A stretch of DNA of 64,000 bases from Odontesthes bonariensis (Eukaryota > Chordata > Actinopteri > Atheriniformes > Atherinopsidae): the NCBI RefSeq assembly GCF_027942865.1, contig NC_134515.1:14175227-14239226 (forward strand). The letters are read 5' to 3'. The notes under the pieces are model-generated. The model was given only the letters and a program-made list of their open reading frames with translations, was not told the DNA's origin and ran no database searches. This document shows positions 35,345 through 63,587 of this stretch, piece after piece (position 1 is the first letter of the stretch; each line of letters starts with the position of its first letter). The translations under genes were made by a program, and so were the position numbers.

Positions 35345-37546
35345 AAAAATGAAAATGAAAACAATTGAATGGAAAAACTGCAACGAACGAAAGCTTATTT
35401 TACCATGTAACAGTAGATCTTAATGTAGCACAGAGAAGCTGGAGCTCGCTTTATAGACACAAAGCCCCGCCCACGAGAGTCACGGACTTTCTTCTGCGTC
35501 GTTTAACGCTTTTCCATTTACATTACTAGGAAAACAGGTAAGGACCGCTTTATTCTGCTGCTCACTTCAACAGCTCGCTGTATATTTTAGTTTGGGTCTG
35601 AAGCAAACAACTCCTACACTAGTTCGGCTTTAGTAGATTTATTCAGCGATTTCCCTGTCCTACTGTCCTCTATTACATTTGACAACTTCAGACAGAGCTA
35701 ACGGGTAGTTAGCCGTTTAACAGTAAATCTAAATGAACGCATGGGTTCGCTCCCCAAAGAAGTCTCAGCTGCACTGTCACCAACTACTGCTTAACCACTA
35801 TAGATTTTGTATGTAATTTATACGGCTTTAATAGCTTATGAAACATTGAAACTATATATTAGTCGTGCAAAAATGTGTCAAGAAACGCAGACGTATCGAT
35901 ACTGTAGACTGCCTGAGGTTACGAAATTGGCCTCCCGTCGTAAACATTTAATGCAAAACTTCAAAGTAAAAGTTTGAACGTTGGCACAAGTTGTTAATTC
36001 TGCCCATACATTTTTAGACGTACTGGTTGTCGTTTCAGACTTTTGCGAATTCAGTGTGACACTAAAGCCAATAGTGAGTAGTCAGATAACAGAACAGACT
36101 ACTGTGACCTACTTATTATTCCTTATCGTGGCCTTATTGATTCCATCCCCTCCTGTGAACTGTGAAATGCGATACTGAATAGCCTTCAAACAGTGTTGCT
36201 AGATCTAATAAGAGAAACAATTTTTTAGATATATGGACAAGCCCAAAATATTCAACTTGCCTTTAAAAACAGCAACCCCCCCAAACAAGGGACCTTACAG
36301 GCAACCATGTAGGAAAGAAAGGCCACCTACTTGATCTATATTTATGTATGGCCGAATGAATAGGAGTTCTTTGAACATGCATCCAGCAGTCAGTGGTGAG
36401 GATGTATTTAGATTTGCATTAGTAAAAGTAGCAGTATGCTCTGTAAAAATATAAGTAAAAGTAGAATACTGGGCAAATGTCCTGAGCCAGCCCTCATTAC
36501 TTTTTACATATTACCAGTAAAATAAAAAGTAGGTGCAACAATTTATGAGTGTTGTGAGTGTTGAGTGGCTTAAATACAAAAACAGAACAAAAAGTAAAAC
36601 TCCAGCATTCAAAATCCTACTTGTGCAAAAATATAAAAAGAAAAGACTGACTTATTATATAGTAAGCAACTATGATAAAATCATTTTTATCTTGCTTTAG
36701 TAATCCAAATCCACACAAAACCAGCTACTAAAACCTGAATATGAATAAAGTTGAGTAGAAATGTTACTAAAAATATAGTAAATTAAGAGCAGAAAGAAGC
36801 ATAACATACAAGTATTGTAAATCGACTCGCATATGTTTAAGTTAGCCTACATTTTATTACATTCAAAGTAAAACAAAAGAGAAGGCCGAGGAAACGGAGT
36901 GGTGATTGATCCTGGACCTGTATACGGGGAACAATCCTAACTGAGCAGCCTCACAGTGGAAACGAGGCCACAAACATCACATGAATACAGATATTTCATA
37001 AGCGACTTCATAAAAAAGCAAGCCCAAAGTTTCCCTTGATAAGCAGACCTGGCAGCCCTGTCCTCGGATTAAACATTTACGAGAGCCGATAGTTTATTGC
37101 AGGTCTTGTGACGCGGTATGTGAAGCGAACCTGAAGCTGACGCACACAAAATTCTGACTTTTTTTTTAAGCTGTCTTGGCCTGATCTTGCAATCTTATCA
37201 GACTGAATCCTGAATGTTGCAATTAAACAAGGTTATACAGAAACTTTAACATGTGGTGTTGACTAACAGGGAGAAACAACTTATCATGAAGACATGACTA
37301 ATAATTGAGGCTCCAAGCAACATCTCATTCTTTCTTTACCTCGTGATGATATTAGAATGTCGTGTGACTCAGAAGAGAAAGGAGTGGCATAAGTAATATT
37401 ATATTATATTAAATTATGTTCTATGATAAATATTTGTTACTTTCAGACATGTTCATTTCATTCAGTGCCATCAGATTTAAAAGTTTTCGTCCTTTTCCAA
37501 CCATATGTTGTTGTGATTCCCAGTAAATTAGGAAAGTCTCTCCAGA
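35345..37546. promoter_or_regulatory. Divergent spacer between il17rb (-) and chdh (+)
   Basis: The two genes are head-to-head, so both promoters should lie in these 2.2 kb. No clear TATA box was assigned. A CpG-containing stretch at about 35460-35520 (with GCCCCGCCCACGAG, an Sp1-type GC box) sits close to il17rb. A reverse-strand acceptor at about 35342 suggests a 5' UTR intron for il17rb. About 36410-36800 carries GTAAAAGTAG-type dispersed-repeat sequence. No further coding exon is recognised. Confidence 0.5.
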
Positions 37547-40500
37547 ATGCTGCCTTTGGCCAAGCTTGGCCAAACTGGAGCCCGAAGAGTTGTGACGGGG
37601 ACTCGGGGGACATTTATGAAGGACAGAAGGGGCATCTTTACCTGTTTGACGAAATGTCACTTCATCCCCAAGACGAGACAGATAGGCCCTCTGTTTTCCT
37701 GCTCGTCCTTAAACCCCGACAGATGCTTTACTGCCTCAGCCTCTCATTGGAATCAGAAAACACCGTCCTACAGCTATGTGATTATCGGGGCAGGCTCAGC
37801 AGGCTGCGTCCTTGCCAACCGCCTCACAGAGGATGCCCACGAGTCTGTGCTGCTGCTGGAGGCTGGGCCTAAGGACATGTGGCTCAGCAGCTTAAGACTC
37901 TCGTGGAAGATCCACATGCCAGCTGCGCTGACCTACAATCTCTGTGATAACAAGTACAGTAATCAAATCATTTCCTTTTTTCTTTCACTTTATATTAAAG
38001 TAAATCATCCGTGTTTGACTTTAACTATTGATCCAATTCCGTCATGTTATTAAAGTATTTTCATTCAGACCTGATAATCAGACGGACCTTTTCCTTTTGT
38101 ATGCTATATTTCTTTTTAATTCTTCAGGTATAATTGGTACTACCACACTTTGCCTCAGGCACACATGGACAACCGGGTGATGTACTGGCCAAGGGGCCGT
38201 GTTTGGGGGGGGTCCTCCTCGCTCAATGCCATGGTGTACATCCGCGGGCATGCTGAAGACTACAACCGCTGGCAGAGGGAGGGAGCAGAGGGCTGGGATT
38301 ATGACCACTGTCTGCCGTACTTTAGGAAAGCTCAGTGCCACGAGCTGGGAGAAAATAGGTAGGTACACCAAATTGTTATGCTTTTTAATCGTTTCCAAAT
38401 TTGTCTGATGTGCATGAACACGGTTTGAAGAGAATCTTTTATTCCTGAAATGTCAGTGCCTTAATATGGAAACCTCATCAAGTTTCAAAAGTCATCATGG
38501 GTGACTCAGACATGTTAATGCATACTGTCATGCAGAACCTGAATACATGAATTTGCCAAAAGTCAAATGCCAAAGGTCACCGGTCTTATGTTGGAAAAAG
38601 AAACTGGGAAATCAGGAAGCTCATGCAAATTATGACCGTGTAAATTTGAGCTCATCTGTGGTTTGCAAACAAATGTTTTCCCAGAATTTCTTCAGGGAAT
38701 TAGACTTCCTGACATATTAGATCGTGCCTGACATTTCCCATATAAATGGAAAGTACGAATGTGCTGTTATCTTTAATAGCATCAGCCAGTGGAAATCTAC
38801 GTAGTTAAATCTGTGTGAGCCTGTATCTTTGTGTTTGAATGCCTTTGGGAATTTTTGGGGGTGTTTTTACTCGGGAGGGTTGGGCATGTCAGCATGTGTG
38901 TTGGTTGCTTGTAGTTAGGGCTGGATCGAGGGTGTGGTGTCCTCAGCACCTTGCCTTCCTCAGAGGCCGTAGGTTGTTTTCTCTACAGCTGTAGCAGCTG
39001 GTTTTCTGGTTTTGCTTTGGTTTTACTTGTACATTTGTTGTTTTCTATCTTTTGTATCTTTGTCTCCTTTCTGTTCACTCTCCCCCGTCTATTGTCCTCC
39101 CCCGTCCGGATCAGCATTTACATATAATTTTAACAATGAACAACTTAAAAAGAAAATAGTATCATGGCAAAGCGAATGTGTTTGGGGCAGCACGGCACTC
39201 AGGCCATCATTCTGCTTGCCGTGATGCTGGACTGGACACGGTAAAAAAAAAAAATAGAAATCTTAACTTGGTGTTTCCTCTTTGTTTTGCAGGTACAGGG
39301 GTGGCAGTGGACCTCTCCATGTGTCCAGAGGAAAGACCAACCATTCCCTTCACAAGGCTTTCATTGAGGCAGGGCAGCAGGCAGGATACCCTTTCACTGA
39401 TGACATGAACGGATACCAGCAGGAAGGCCTGGGCTGGATGGACATGACCATTCATAAAGGTTAATGGAATCATCTCAAAGTAACCATTGAGAACACTTAA
39501 ATGCTTTAGTTGCAGTACTTACTGATCAAATTATTTTGTTTATCAGGTTAAGTGCTTCAGCACATTTAGTTGTGAACAAATTAATCTTAAAGATGTGGGA
39601 AATTTAACTAAGAATTTAAGGATTATTCGTAAACTACTTAATGTGTCTGGGATGGTTGTGTGTTCATTTAATTGAAGAGCTGATTGAGAGGTAGAGTGTA
39701 CTAGTGTATTAGTGGATCCGTCAAAGGTGGGTGTAAATGATTTCTTAACATGTTTAGACAGGCTGGAACAGCATTCCTGCAAAGTTCAAACATACAAGAA
39801 GACATTAGCAGAGGGATTATACTAAATCAGCTTGTATCAAAATGATTGAAAGGGGGAATTTTAATAACCAAAACATCCATCCATTTTCTATACCCACTTA
39901 ATCCAACTGCAGGGTTGCGGGGGGCTGGAGCCTATCCCAGCTGTCTTTGCGCGAGAGACACACTGGACAGGTTGCCAGTCCATCACAGGGCCACACAGAG
40001 ACAAACGACCACACACACGCTCACGCTCACACTCACACCGAGGGACAATTTAGAGTCTCCAATTAACCTGACATGCATGTTTTTGGACAGTGGGAGGAAG
40101 CCGGAGTACGCGGAGAGAACCCACGCATACACAGGGAGAACATGCAAACTCCACATAGAAAGGCCCCAGCTAGGATTCAAACCCGGAACCCTCTTGCTGT
40201 GAGGTGATGGTGCTAACCACAACACCACCGTGCAGCCCACAAACAAAACAACTGAAGACTAATAGTATATTTATAAAGTTTTAAGTATGTATCACTGCCA
40301 CTTGAGTTTGGCACACCAGTATTATTTCGAGCGTCTGATGAAACTCATCATCCTGTTGGACAGTGAGCTTAAACATGCCATTAAAGCAACCAAGGTTTAT
40401 ATTCAACCTTTTCACAATCAAAAGTTAGATTTTTGGGTATTTTTTTCTTTTTGGTAAAGCTGAAAACTGGCACTACTGAATAATAAATATACATTCATTG

Positions 40501-43500
40501 ATAAATTGATAAATTCAAAGAGAATGCAGAACCTGAAGAAGAAAAAGTGTTACTGTCCTTATACTTGCATTATAGACGTTTGTTAACCATTGTTTTAATA
40601 CAGTATTATCAATGCCTCATTACCCAAATCTGTTCAGGGAAGAGGTGGAGCACCGCCAGCGCCTATCTGAGACCTGCCCTGAGTCGACCCAATCTGAAGA
40701 CAGAGGTGCGCTGCTTGACCACCAAGATCTTGTTCGATGGCAATCGTGCTGTGGGAGTGGAATACACACAAAATGGACAGAAGAAGAGAGTAAGAAGCAT
40801 AAATGTTACAAGACTTTTTTTTAAGGAAAATTTGGAATGGAAATTGATTTAAAATGTACCTTTTTATCTTTTGGCCAAATGCTTTTAATTTGTCTACTCA
40901 CTCAGTGTTACTTAATTGATTGAGGTTTTACAATGCTTTTACTCGTGTCTGTTCATCACCTCACAGACTCACTCGGGTTTTTCTATCCTGTGTTCAGGTG
41001 TTTGCTGAAAAAGAAGTGATACTGAGCGGAGGAGCCATTAATTCCCCTCAGCTTCTCATGCTGTCGGGAGTGGGAAACGCCGATGACCTGAAAGAACTCA
41101 GCATCCCTGTCGTCCAGCATTTACCAGGTGCATTGTGTGGTTATGTTGCAGCTGAAGCAGACTGTTAACGCGGAATTGATATAGATTTCTGAACAGGACA
41201 TTTCTATTCACCTTTGGCCCAGATTTGGAGCAAACTGTGTTATAATTGTCTCTCTGTGTCGTCCTGTTGTCTGTTATTGCTCAGGTGTTGGCAGTAACCT
41301 GCAGGATCACTTGGAGCTTTACGTCCAGCAGCAGTGTACTCAGCCCGTCACCCTGTATAAGGCGCAGAAACCTTTCCAGATGATAAAGATAGGCCTGGAG
41401 TGGCTCACCCTGTTCACTGGTAATCTTGAATATCAGTCATAAAAATGAATGTGTACATACAGTTAATGGATCCTGAGAAGACATTTATAACTCACTTTAC
41501 CCAGCCCAGCTGTTGTCACCTTTCATTTCATGGACGATATACTTGCTAAGAAATTTAATTTTCTGCTTGACTGCATTGATGCTGCAGGTGTGTGGAGCTT
41601 GTTTTCGTGTTTTACCACCATAGCCCAAAGCCGCTGTTTTAGCAACTTTGCCAAGACTTATTGCTGAGAAGGACTTGTTCAGATTTCCTATGAAATGTTC
41701 CATTAACTGACACTCTGCAGATTAATGCTAATCCTGGCGGGATGTGACGGGATGTGACTAAGCAACATTAATCAATCATGGGCAGACTTACACTATACCA
41801 ACTTCTAATTTAGACTTTGGTGTGGTCTGGTAACTCTTCATCTCACTTGCCATGATGTTAATCCCCCAGGTTATGGAGCAACAGCTCACTTGGAGAGTGG
41901 CGGGTTTATACGCAGCCGGGCAAAGGCCCCCCATCCTGACATTCAGTTTCATTTTTTGCCATCACAAGTAATCGACCATGGACGAGTTGCTTCGAAGATA
42001 GAGGCTTATCAGGTATGAAAAACACCAGCACCTTCCAGGGAAAAGAGATTCCTTTTGTTCTGTTCCTTGAAATTACCTGAGAAGTTGTCTTGTTATTAGC
42101 GTCTTCCAGAGAAGTGTGCCATACAGTTGCTGATAAGAATTCTTTGTGAAACGATTCCTTTGCATGCTCCTTCCTCATGAGTCTACAAAATAAACACAGA
42201 GATGTCATGCTTTCTTACTTGAATAAGACATATAGCTTATGTAGAGATTTATTTTGAGGAAAAACGTAAGCGTAACTATGACTGACTGCAATTGTACACA
42301 AACTAGGGCTAAAGCCTTACATATGTTAAAATGGTTATTATAATCATTCCGCCTTGACTTTTTGTACTATACAAGCATTGCAAAGTAATAAGTCAAAAAA
42401 ACCTTCTAAACTAATATGAAACATCAGAAACCTGCGTTTGACAGCATTAAGTTGTCCTCTAAATTAATCTTGAACAGAGCAAAAAGTAGATTTTTAGGTT
42501 GAAATGATAATTTGTTGAAAAATGGTGATTGCAGCCTCGAGTCTTGAATGATTCTACAATGATTCTACAAGCTTTGCACATCTTTTATCACAGTCCTCTT
42601 GGCAGGATGGGAAGTGTCACCACACAGACATTTGGAGGTCTCTGGGGATGGTTTACTGGGCTCAGGTCCAGACTCTAGTGGGTCACTCCAAGACTTTTTC
42701 TGAGTTTTTCCAAAGCCTGTCATAAAGTGTGTCATTCTGTGTCTTCTTGACAGTATGCCTCTCTTGCTGAAATGTTAACTTTCACCCTAGCCTGAGCGCT
42801 CTGGAAAATGTTCTCAGTCAGGAGTCCCCTGAAACTTTTTTCTGCGGCAAAGGGTAAAATGCAGTCAACTGTATAAGCGTGAATCCACAATCTTTGGGAC
42901 AAAAGCTGGGTTAGGCCCCAAAATAACCTTTGTATTGTCTGGGGAAAACTGAGTGCAGCCTGATGGGTAGACTTTAGCTGAAACTAAAGCTAACAATCAT
43001 GCAAGAAGAAAAACAGAGGGCAATAAGAATTCTCTATTGATCAGCCCCAGCAGCCTCTGGCATTGTTTAAGAGTAGACGCTGTGAAACCATGCCAGATCT
43101 CCACTGCATGATCTCCACTGTCTCCGGGGAGAGAAAAGTCCTGAACTGGAGAGAGTCTGTGTAAGGGCGTATTCACACCTACCTCGTTTGGTCCGGACCA
43201 AACGACCAAACGGACCAGATTTTCGTTGGTTCGGACCTTTTGGGATGGTCTGAATACAAACCACCGAACTCTGGTCCGGACCAAACAAGCGGACCGAGAC
43301 CGAGCTGAAAGGTCGGACTCGGTCCGGATCAAACGAACCCTGGTGCGGATCTTTTGGAGGTGTGAAAGCAGACCGGACCTAATCCCAGACTTTTTGCTTT
43401 TTTGTACCTCGGGAGCATCCGTCGTTTGTCTGCTGCTAGGTAACAGAACAGAGCGTCGTTCTTCTAATTACTAGACCGGCTGTGGTAAAGCTAACGAAAG

Positions 43501-44613
43501 ACCGAATCAGCATTCTCCTCCGTAGCCGCCTTGCCCTTTGTCGTCGTTGTTGATAAATTACTTGTACAGCAGCATAGTAATTACACAGTTGTGAAAATAG
43601 CAAAACGTTGAAAAAACATATAGTTTTGATTATATTAAAAGCAATAACGGCACGGAAAGCGTCCATGAATACATTCACTTTTGAACTTAGCACTTTGTGT
43701 TGCGCGTGTCGATTCTGACCAATAGCCGAACGACTTCAGGGCGCGTGGCTTTGTTGACATATTTTGGTCCGTTTACTGAAATGTACAGTCTGAAAGCAAA
43801 CCGCACCAAAATGAAAAAAAAAGGTTCGGACCAAAGCAAGTGAACTATCGGACTTTCCTGGTGTGAATACGCCCTTAATGACATGTCAGTTTGAATGCTT
43901 GAGAAATTAAATGAGTGTCAGATGGATTTCTGGTGGACAAGTGATTGTTTTGTGTTGCAGGTTCATGTTGGACCCATGAGAAGCACTAGTATCGGCTGGA
44001 TGAAGCTGAAGAGCAACAACCCTCTGGATCATCCAATTCTTCAACCAAACTATCTCTCCACTGGTAAGATCCAACTGGTATCTCAGCAATGTGGGAAACT
44101 CCGAGTTAAAACATGGAGTCTGTTTGGAACCCTACTATTTCAGCGGAATCTTGTCTGGGCAGAGTCTGGTGTTTACTGTATCTCCTTCTTGCAGATACTG
44201 ACGTGTGGGAGTTCAGGGAATGTGTCAAACTCTCCAGAGAGATTTTTGCTCAGAAGGCCTTCGATCCATTTCGTGGTCCAGAAGTCCGGCCTGGTCCTCA
44301 AGTCCAGTCTGATGCCGAGATCGATGCCTTTGTCCGCCAAAAAGCCGACAGCGCCTACCACCCATCCTGCACCTGCAAGATGGGTTCACCCTCAGACCCG
44401 ATGGCAGTCGTCGACTCGAACACGCGTGTACTGGGTCTGGAGCAGCTGCGTGTGGTGGACGCCTCCATCATGCCCAGCGTTGTCAGCGGAAACCTGAACG
44501 CTCCAACCATCATGATTGCAGAGAAGACCGCCGATATTATCAGAGGTCGTCCTCCTCTCGTCGACCCCGGGGTTCCAGTGTACCAGCCTCCAACTCTTGA
44601 CACTCAGAGGTGA
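37547..44613 (+). CDS. chdh: Choline dehydrogenase, mitochondrial
   Basis: GMC-family flavoenzyme of the inner mitochondrial membrane; it oxidises choline to betaine aldehyde, the first step to glycine betaine. Nine coding exons: 37547-37953, 38128-38358, 39293-39459, 40638-40789, 40998-41127, 41285-41419, 41870-42012, 43961-44063, 44195-44613. Joins keep frame; 628 aa against 594 in human, the excess being at the N-terminus. The first ~65 residues are basic and lack acidic clusters, fitting a mitochondrial presequence; a second ATG at residue 24 is possible. The FAD fold GAGSAG is at 81-86, then [35 protein letters not shown], the HPSCTCKMG block with the presumed catalytic His545, and [10 protein letters not shown] with presumed Asn589. 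It is divergent with il17rb and convergent with cacna1d. Introns hold a SINE and a 712-bp transposon. Confidence 0.96.
39877..40237 (-). mobile_element. tRNA-derived SINE-like repeat, fullest copy, in chdh intron 3
   Basis: Read on the - strand it starts GGGCTGCACGGTGG, has TGGTTAGCACC (A-box-like) and GGGTTTGAATCC (B-box-like). It continues through CTGGGGCCTTTCTATGTGGA, CATGTTCTCCCTGTG and GGTTAATTGGAGACTC, and ends with GGATAGGCTCCAGC and ATGGATGGAT. About 360 bp. Two more copies or fragments occur at 4146 and 8236/8671. Confidence 0.88.
43164..43875. mobile_element. 712-bp MITE-like DNA transposon in chdh intron 7
   Basis: The ends are exact inverted copies: AGGGCGTATTCACACC on the left and GGTGTGAATACGCCCT on the right, each bordered by TA (43162-43163 and 43876-43877). 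The interior near the left end repeats GGTCCGGACC and GGACCAAAC motifs in both orientations. No transposase is encoded. A TA duplication suggests Tc1/mariner or a related family. Confidence 0.88.
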
Positions 44614-46158
44614 ACAGAGTGAGGGAGCCGAAGACGAGCTTTACGGGTATGAGTAGAGGGTACGTGAAGGTCAGACAGAGTACCCAACACAGTTATATGA
44701 TGAGAGCAGTGGTGAATGACTGGTCTTTGGTTGGGAGATGATTACTGAATCTCTGATCTCATAATGTGAATTTTTTATTTTTATTTCACCTCGTGACAAC
44801 GTTGATTTGCTTTTAAATTATTCAGTGCTACAAACAATGTTGTATATGGTCCATTTTAGCAGTTTGATAAGGCTCTGTCCCTGGCACTGATCAGGTTTTT
44901 GTACTTTATCACACTTGCCTTCACTTAATTCAGCTGTCCCACAAGCCCCGTGAACACGTCCTTCCCATCTCACTCTTTTAAATGTACATTCTGCTTTCGC
45001 CAGATGCACAATAATTACAAAATGTATTTACAGAAAACGTAAACCTGGCAGTGCCTTATTGAATAGAAACTATCAATTGCATTGATATTGCATTTGAGTA
45101 AATATATCCTGATGTTGATAATCTCACAGACTAAACAAACGCATAAGGCTGCAGAATAATTTGAGCCCAATTTTAACCTGACAGAAATGCTATCTGAGGC
45201 TGGTGAGGTTTAATGGTTCGGATACTAATTTTAACTCTGATACCCTGAGGTAATCCACAGCCAATTTGAGTATTTTAACTGTTATTTAACAGACTAAACC
45301 CATTATAAGATTTCGAGGGATCAAGTAAATGTTAACAGCTGCATTCAGTCAAGAGCAAAAGTCCTGGGTAGTCATTTCTCTTGTCTGGTGATCACCGATC
45401 AAACAACCTCAACAGCAGTTTGTGTTTTTTCTGTTCATATCTGTTGTGGCCATGGAAACGCTTATCTCACTTCCTGAAAACTTGCAGGTTCAACAGTTTT
45501 GATGGCCCATTGTTTTCATGGGTTTGATGCACATGTTTCATAGAAGAATTAAGAAAATCTGGAAGGTTACATTTACTTAAATACCTTTGTAGTTTGTATG
45601 AGTCGTATCTGCAGCCTGATAACAAATCAGTACACATGGCTTCATGTTAACAGTATTTTTACTTTGTTTTCAAGAGCTGTATGCAAAGACTAAAACTGGG
45701 AATACTGTACTTACTTGTTTCCATGCAACAATTATGAGCAAAAAAGCTTTGCATAATTACTGTTTATTAACATATACAAGAGATGAGTTGGATGGAAAAG
45801 AAGGCAGCTAGACTTTGGTTCAGAGTCGGTAAAGAAAATGAGCTGCCTTTCTGATTCCTTAACACTACCACAGTGCAGTTTAAGCCATAACGCTACCAAA
45901 TGTGTGTTTTTCTTCTTTTGAACAGTGGATGTCTTTAAGAGGTACAAACAGTTGAAGTAACAGTCACCATTATATCTGTATTATAGCACATGCAGAAGGT
46001 TCTTTTTACACATTTACCTTTGAAGTTGAGTCCTCAGATTTCTCACAGTTGTGAGTTCTCTTGTGTTCTGGGCCAGAGTGAAAGCTGTGGAATCAGTAGT
46101 CTATGTATGCTTAGTAATTGTATCTTTTAAAAATCTTACTAACCATCTTAAAATACAC

Positions 46159-46231
<73 letters not shown>

Positions 46232-49200
46232 TAAAAGCTTATTCAAATCCAAGTGCACCTTAAAATGAAGAAAACTAACAAAACAAAAAAGGTTCTCCGG
46301 GATCTTCTCGTCGATGCACGTATTCTTTTTCTTTAATGTATATTGTGGATGTTTACAGAGATGCTTTTGTTGATTGTGCAAATGAAAATGATGAAGTTTT
46401 TAAATAGGATCTAATCATTGGTGCCTTTAAAATCCTTACACTGTGATGTATACAACATGTGACTAATGAAGTAGGTTTCAGTTTGGGGCTGTCAGGATTG
46501 ACACATGTTGAGATTTTAGGGTCAGTTCAAGTGACATTGATTCAAATTAATCAGCTTACGTCATCAGCTATATTGGACAGTGCAAACTGCTACAGTGAAT
46601 TATTATTGCATGCCATTTTGTTTCTTAGTCTTAGTTATTATATTGTGACTATTGTTTACATTATAATGCAGTATTATACAAAGACGTGTAAATCATTTCC
46701 ATTCTAATGAAGGAGTACAGATGTGAATCGGTGAGAATGGATGAGAAAGGGAAGTTACTGTGAACATTGTCAAAGCCTTGTTTTGTTTTTTTCTCTGTAT
46801 TGACAGTCGACAAGCTGTCCTGACCTTGTCCTCGTGACTTTATTCAGAGATTCATTTTAGAAAAAAATCAGCGATCCGCCGTCATTTCAGGCAAAAATTC
46901 AAATGTACAAAACAGGGTTTTTGCTTTTATTGGTACAAAATCCAAGATACTAGAACTTATGCTACGAAGAAGATGGAGCTCATTTTTTCATTTTTTTTTT
47001 TATACAATGAATAGGTAGAAAGCAGAAATCTTCAAGTTTATCACTTACTTTTTACAGACACTGTACAGATTTTATACATCATCATAATTTCATAGACATC
47101 TGTAAAGCAGTGGAACAGTAGAAAAAATAAAGCTGTGTTGCACAACAAAGCTTCGTGTTTTTGGACTCTACAAATGATTGTGTTCTGTCAGTTTCTGAGA
47201 AAGTAGACTGTTCAGTATCATGTAGTGGTGGCCTGTGATTTCTTTTTTATAATAGATAAAATTGTAAACCAATCATTGACAAATTTTAAGGAATAAAACA
47301 GCTGGTGTTTTTTTTTTCCAATCTCTGTATAAATACTAATGTTTTACTCCAACAACATGCTTCCTGTGTGCTAAATATGGCTTGTAAAGTGTTCAAACTT
47401 CCTCCAAAAGATAGTTTTCAAGCTTCAGAGTAATTTACATTAAAATTAAATCGGGTGCATTTACATAAACCCGCTTCTTTTTTTTTAAATGTTGGTTACT
47501 AACTGACTTGTCTGTTTAGCAATATAGAAATCTGAAAAAAAAAAAAAAAAGATTTCAGGGGTCAAATTTTGCTTCTCAAATCACTATCAACCAATCGTAA
47601 CTTGAGATTTTGGAACCCATGAGGTAACCAATTGCAATCACAGCAAAAAGATACATGTAAATATTTCACATCATGTCTGCTTTTTTGCAAACGCAGCCAT
47701 AGCCACATTTTCCCTGACACACTAACAGACCTGGATAGTAACAGAGGTGATGATACTAAAATTTGAGAGAATTTACATGCTGGTAGAAATTGCATAAATC
47801 TTGCCTATTCGCCGTATCAGCAACTAAAACTTGTTTGTATGTGAGTAAAGAGAAGAAGTGTGTGTGTTTAGTGTGCGAGGACAGTAATCCAAATGAATGT
47901 GTATGTAATCACAACATCCAACAGCAAACTGTCTATTCAGGATCTCCTATTAGTCACGTTCAAACCTTTTGTCATGACTGTACAAAATAAATGGTGCACA
48001 TTTAAACAACTTCAGCAGTAACACATACAATCCAGATGTGTCTGGAATTATGTATGTGTGTGTGTGTGTGTGTGTGTAACTGCACTCAATGATCCCTCAT
48101 TTTGGTTTTATATTTCTTCATGTTTCAATATTCAAAGAAGCCCTTTGATTGCACAGATCAAACAGTATTTGGAAAAAAAAAATGGATAAACTGCCCTGTA
48201 ACATCCCAGCAGCACGTGTTAGTTTTCAAAAGTTAACCTGAAGACATGATTACAGTTGGCAGTGGTACACAATGTCTGGTTAGTGACTGAGGAAATGCAA
48301 AGTGTTGCCTCTCTTAAGTGATTGTACCAGCAGGCTTGTTGTTCTCTCTTTATGAACTGACTATATGAAATCTATAAAATGAATATCAGGAAATGTGGTA
48401 ACTTGAGTTTTCCCTTTGCGTTGTGGACGTGTTGGCAATAAACCATCTACGTGTTGTCATCTATGTGCTTTTGTTTGACTGATAAAACCAGCAAAGACCT
48501 GCTTTGGAGCGATTCGGCTTAATTTCACATGGCAGCACTTTGAAGCTGTTGAGGCAAACATTGCCTCAGAGAAATCCTACTGTAATGATGATGACTATGG
48601 TTATTTGATTCTGTAAGCAGGTGGGTAAAACTCTGTAAAACACATTTAGGTCTTGTGCTAAGGTGAGAGGGCCATGCCACAACATCATCACAAACTGTAT
48701 GCGTCATACAGAAAGAATATATCTACAGTTGTTTTTTTTCTCAGTACAAACTCATTTCCACAATGTCAAGGAGATCTGTGTAAAGTGAAGCATTGCATAA
48801 TCTGAGTTGCAAGTAAAAATGGAATCAGTTTTCAGTCCTTGCACAATCCGAAATGTTTGAGTTCAGCGTACTGAGCATTATCATAAAACTCTAACGTGGG
48901 GATGGAAACAGAAGGATATGCCTGAGGACAACGTCTTTTTTCACTGATATGTTTTTTTTTCTTTTTCAAGTCAAAAATGGAGACAAGCAATGTTTCACCC
49001 TGAAGTCCTGAACTCGATTAAAACGTACCAGCTGTGATGGCTTTTCATCAGCTTGATTGAGATGAGCTGAAATAAACTAACAATTTTGTATTATATATAT
49101 ATATATATATATATTTATATACACATATATAAAATGTATGTACATGTATATCAAGTTTTGTCTGTAATTTGCATCAAACAATTGAGGATGTAATGTGAAG

Positions 49201-50044
49201 ACCAGCAGCTGTTACTTTGACTTATAAAAACATATATACATGTAATTCAACTGAGTATGGGAATTCTGGGAATCATTGAATGGCCAAAGACATTTTGCAG
49301 TACAGCTCACACATTTAGCTTCCCTTTAGGATCACACCACACACTGGCCTGTCATTGGTGTTCGTTTCTGACATTTAAACTGGACACCAGACTGAAAGCT
49401 ATGGAGAAAACCTTTCTAAACTTATTCATAGAAAAACTGTTTTTTAGTAAGTCTATCCTATTTTATATGCTCCAGTCTGCTGGTGATTAAAGTAGTGGCA
49501 CATTTTCCTTTTGTTTTTTTGGCTGCTTATGTTGGGTAAACATTTGAGGGTTTATGGCCTTGTTTGTGTAAAGTTGTAAGGTTTTAGAACAGTGCAGCTA
49601 GACAATGACAGGCCTACTTGCACACAATGCTTCATGGATACAAATCCCACAAATTAAAGCTGAGTTAGATCATCCTTAGTGAATGCCGGGAAAATCAACT
49701 TTACAAGCTTTTATGCCATATAAAGATGGTAATAAAAAGAAAATAACTTCCAGTTAGTGTCCTTAATTCCTACTCAACAAGAGGCTGGCTGGCAAGTAGA
49801 TTCAAGCCCTGTGGTTTCAATATTTGCAGAACTTTTCCATACCTGTAAATTCAGCCATGTGTCTGTCGTTGCCATTTTCCACTCAACAGAAAGAGAAAAC
49901 AAGGCACTTTGCTCTCGTATTCATCCCCGTTTCATTGTTTCTGTTCTTTGCAGGATGCACTTGAACAGAGACATCCTGTCACTGTAGAACAGTAGTAAAA
50001 ACAGAATTGAAAAAATCCTAAATATAATCCAGTATGAGCCGCTG
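44614..50044. other. Convergent 3' flanks of chdh (+) and cacna1d (-)
   Basis: No coding sequence recognised over 5.4 kb. It should hold the chdh 3' UTR on the left and the cacna1d 3' UTR on the right, where long 3' UTRs are usual. It includes (TA)n at 46162-46229, a (TG)n run near 48055-48078 and a (TA)n run near 49093-49114. The poly(A) sites are not resolved. Confidence 0.5.
46162..46229. repeat. (TA)n microsatellite
   Basis: Sixty-eight bp of alternating T and A in the spacer between chdh and cacna1d. Confidence 0.97.
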
Positions 50045-63587
<13,543 letters not shown>

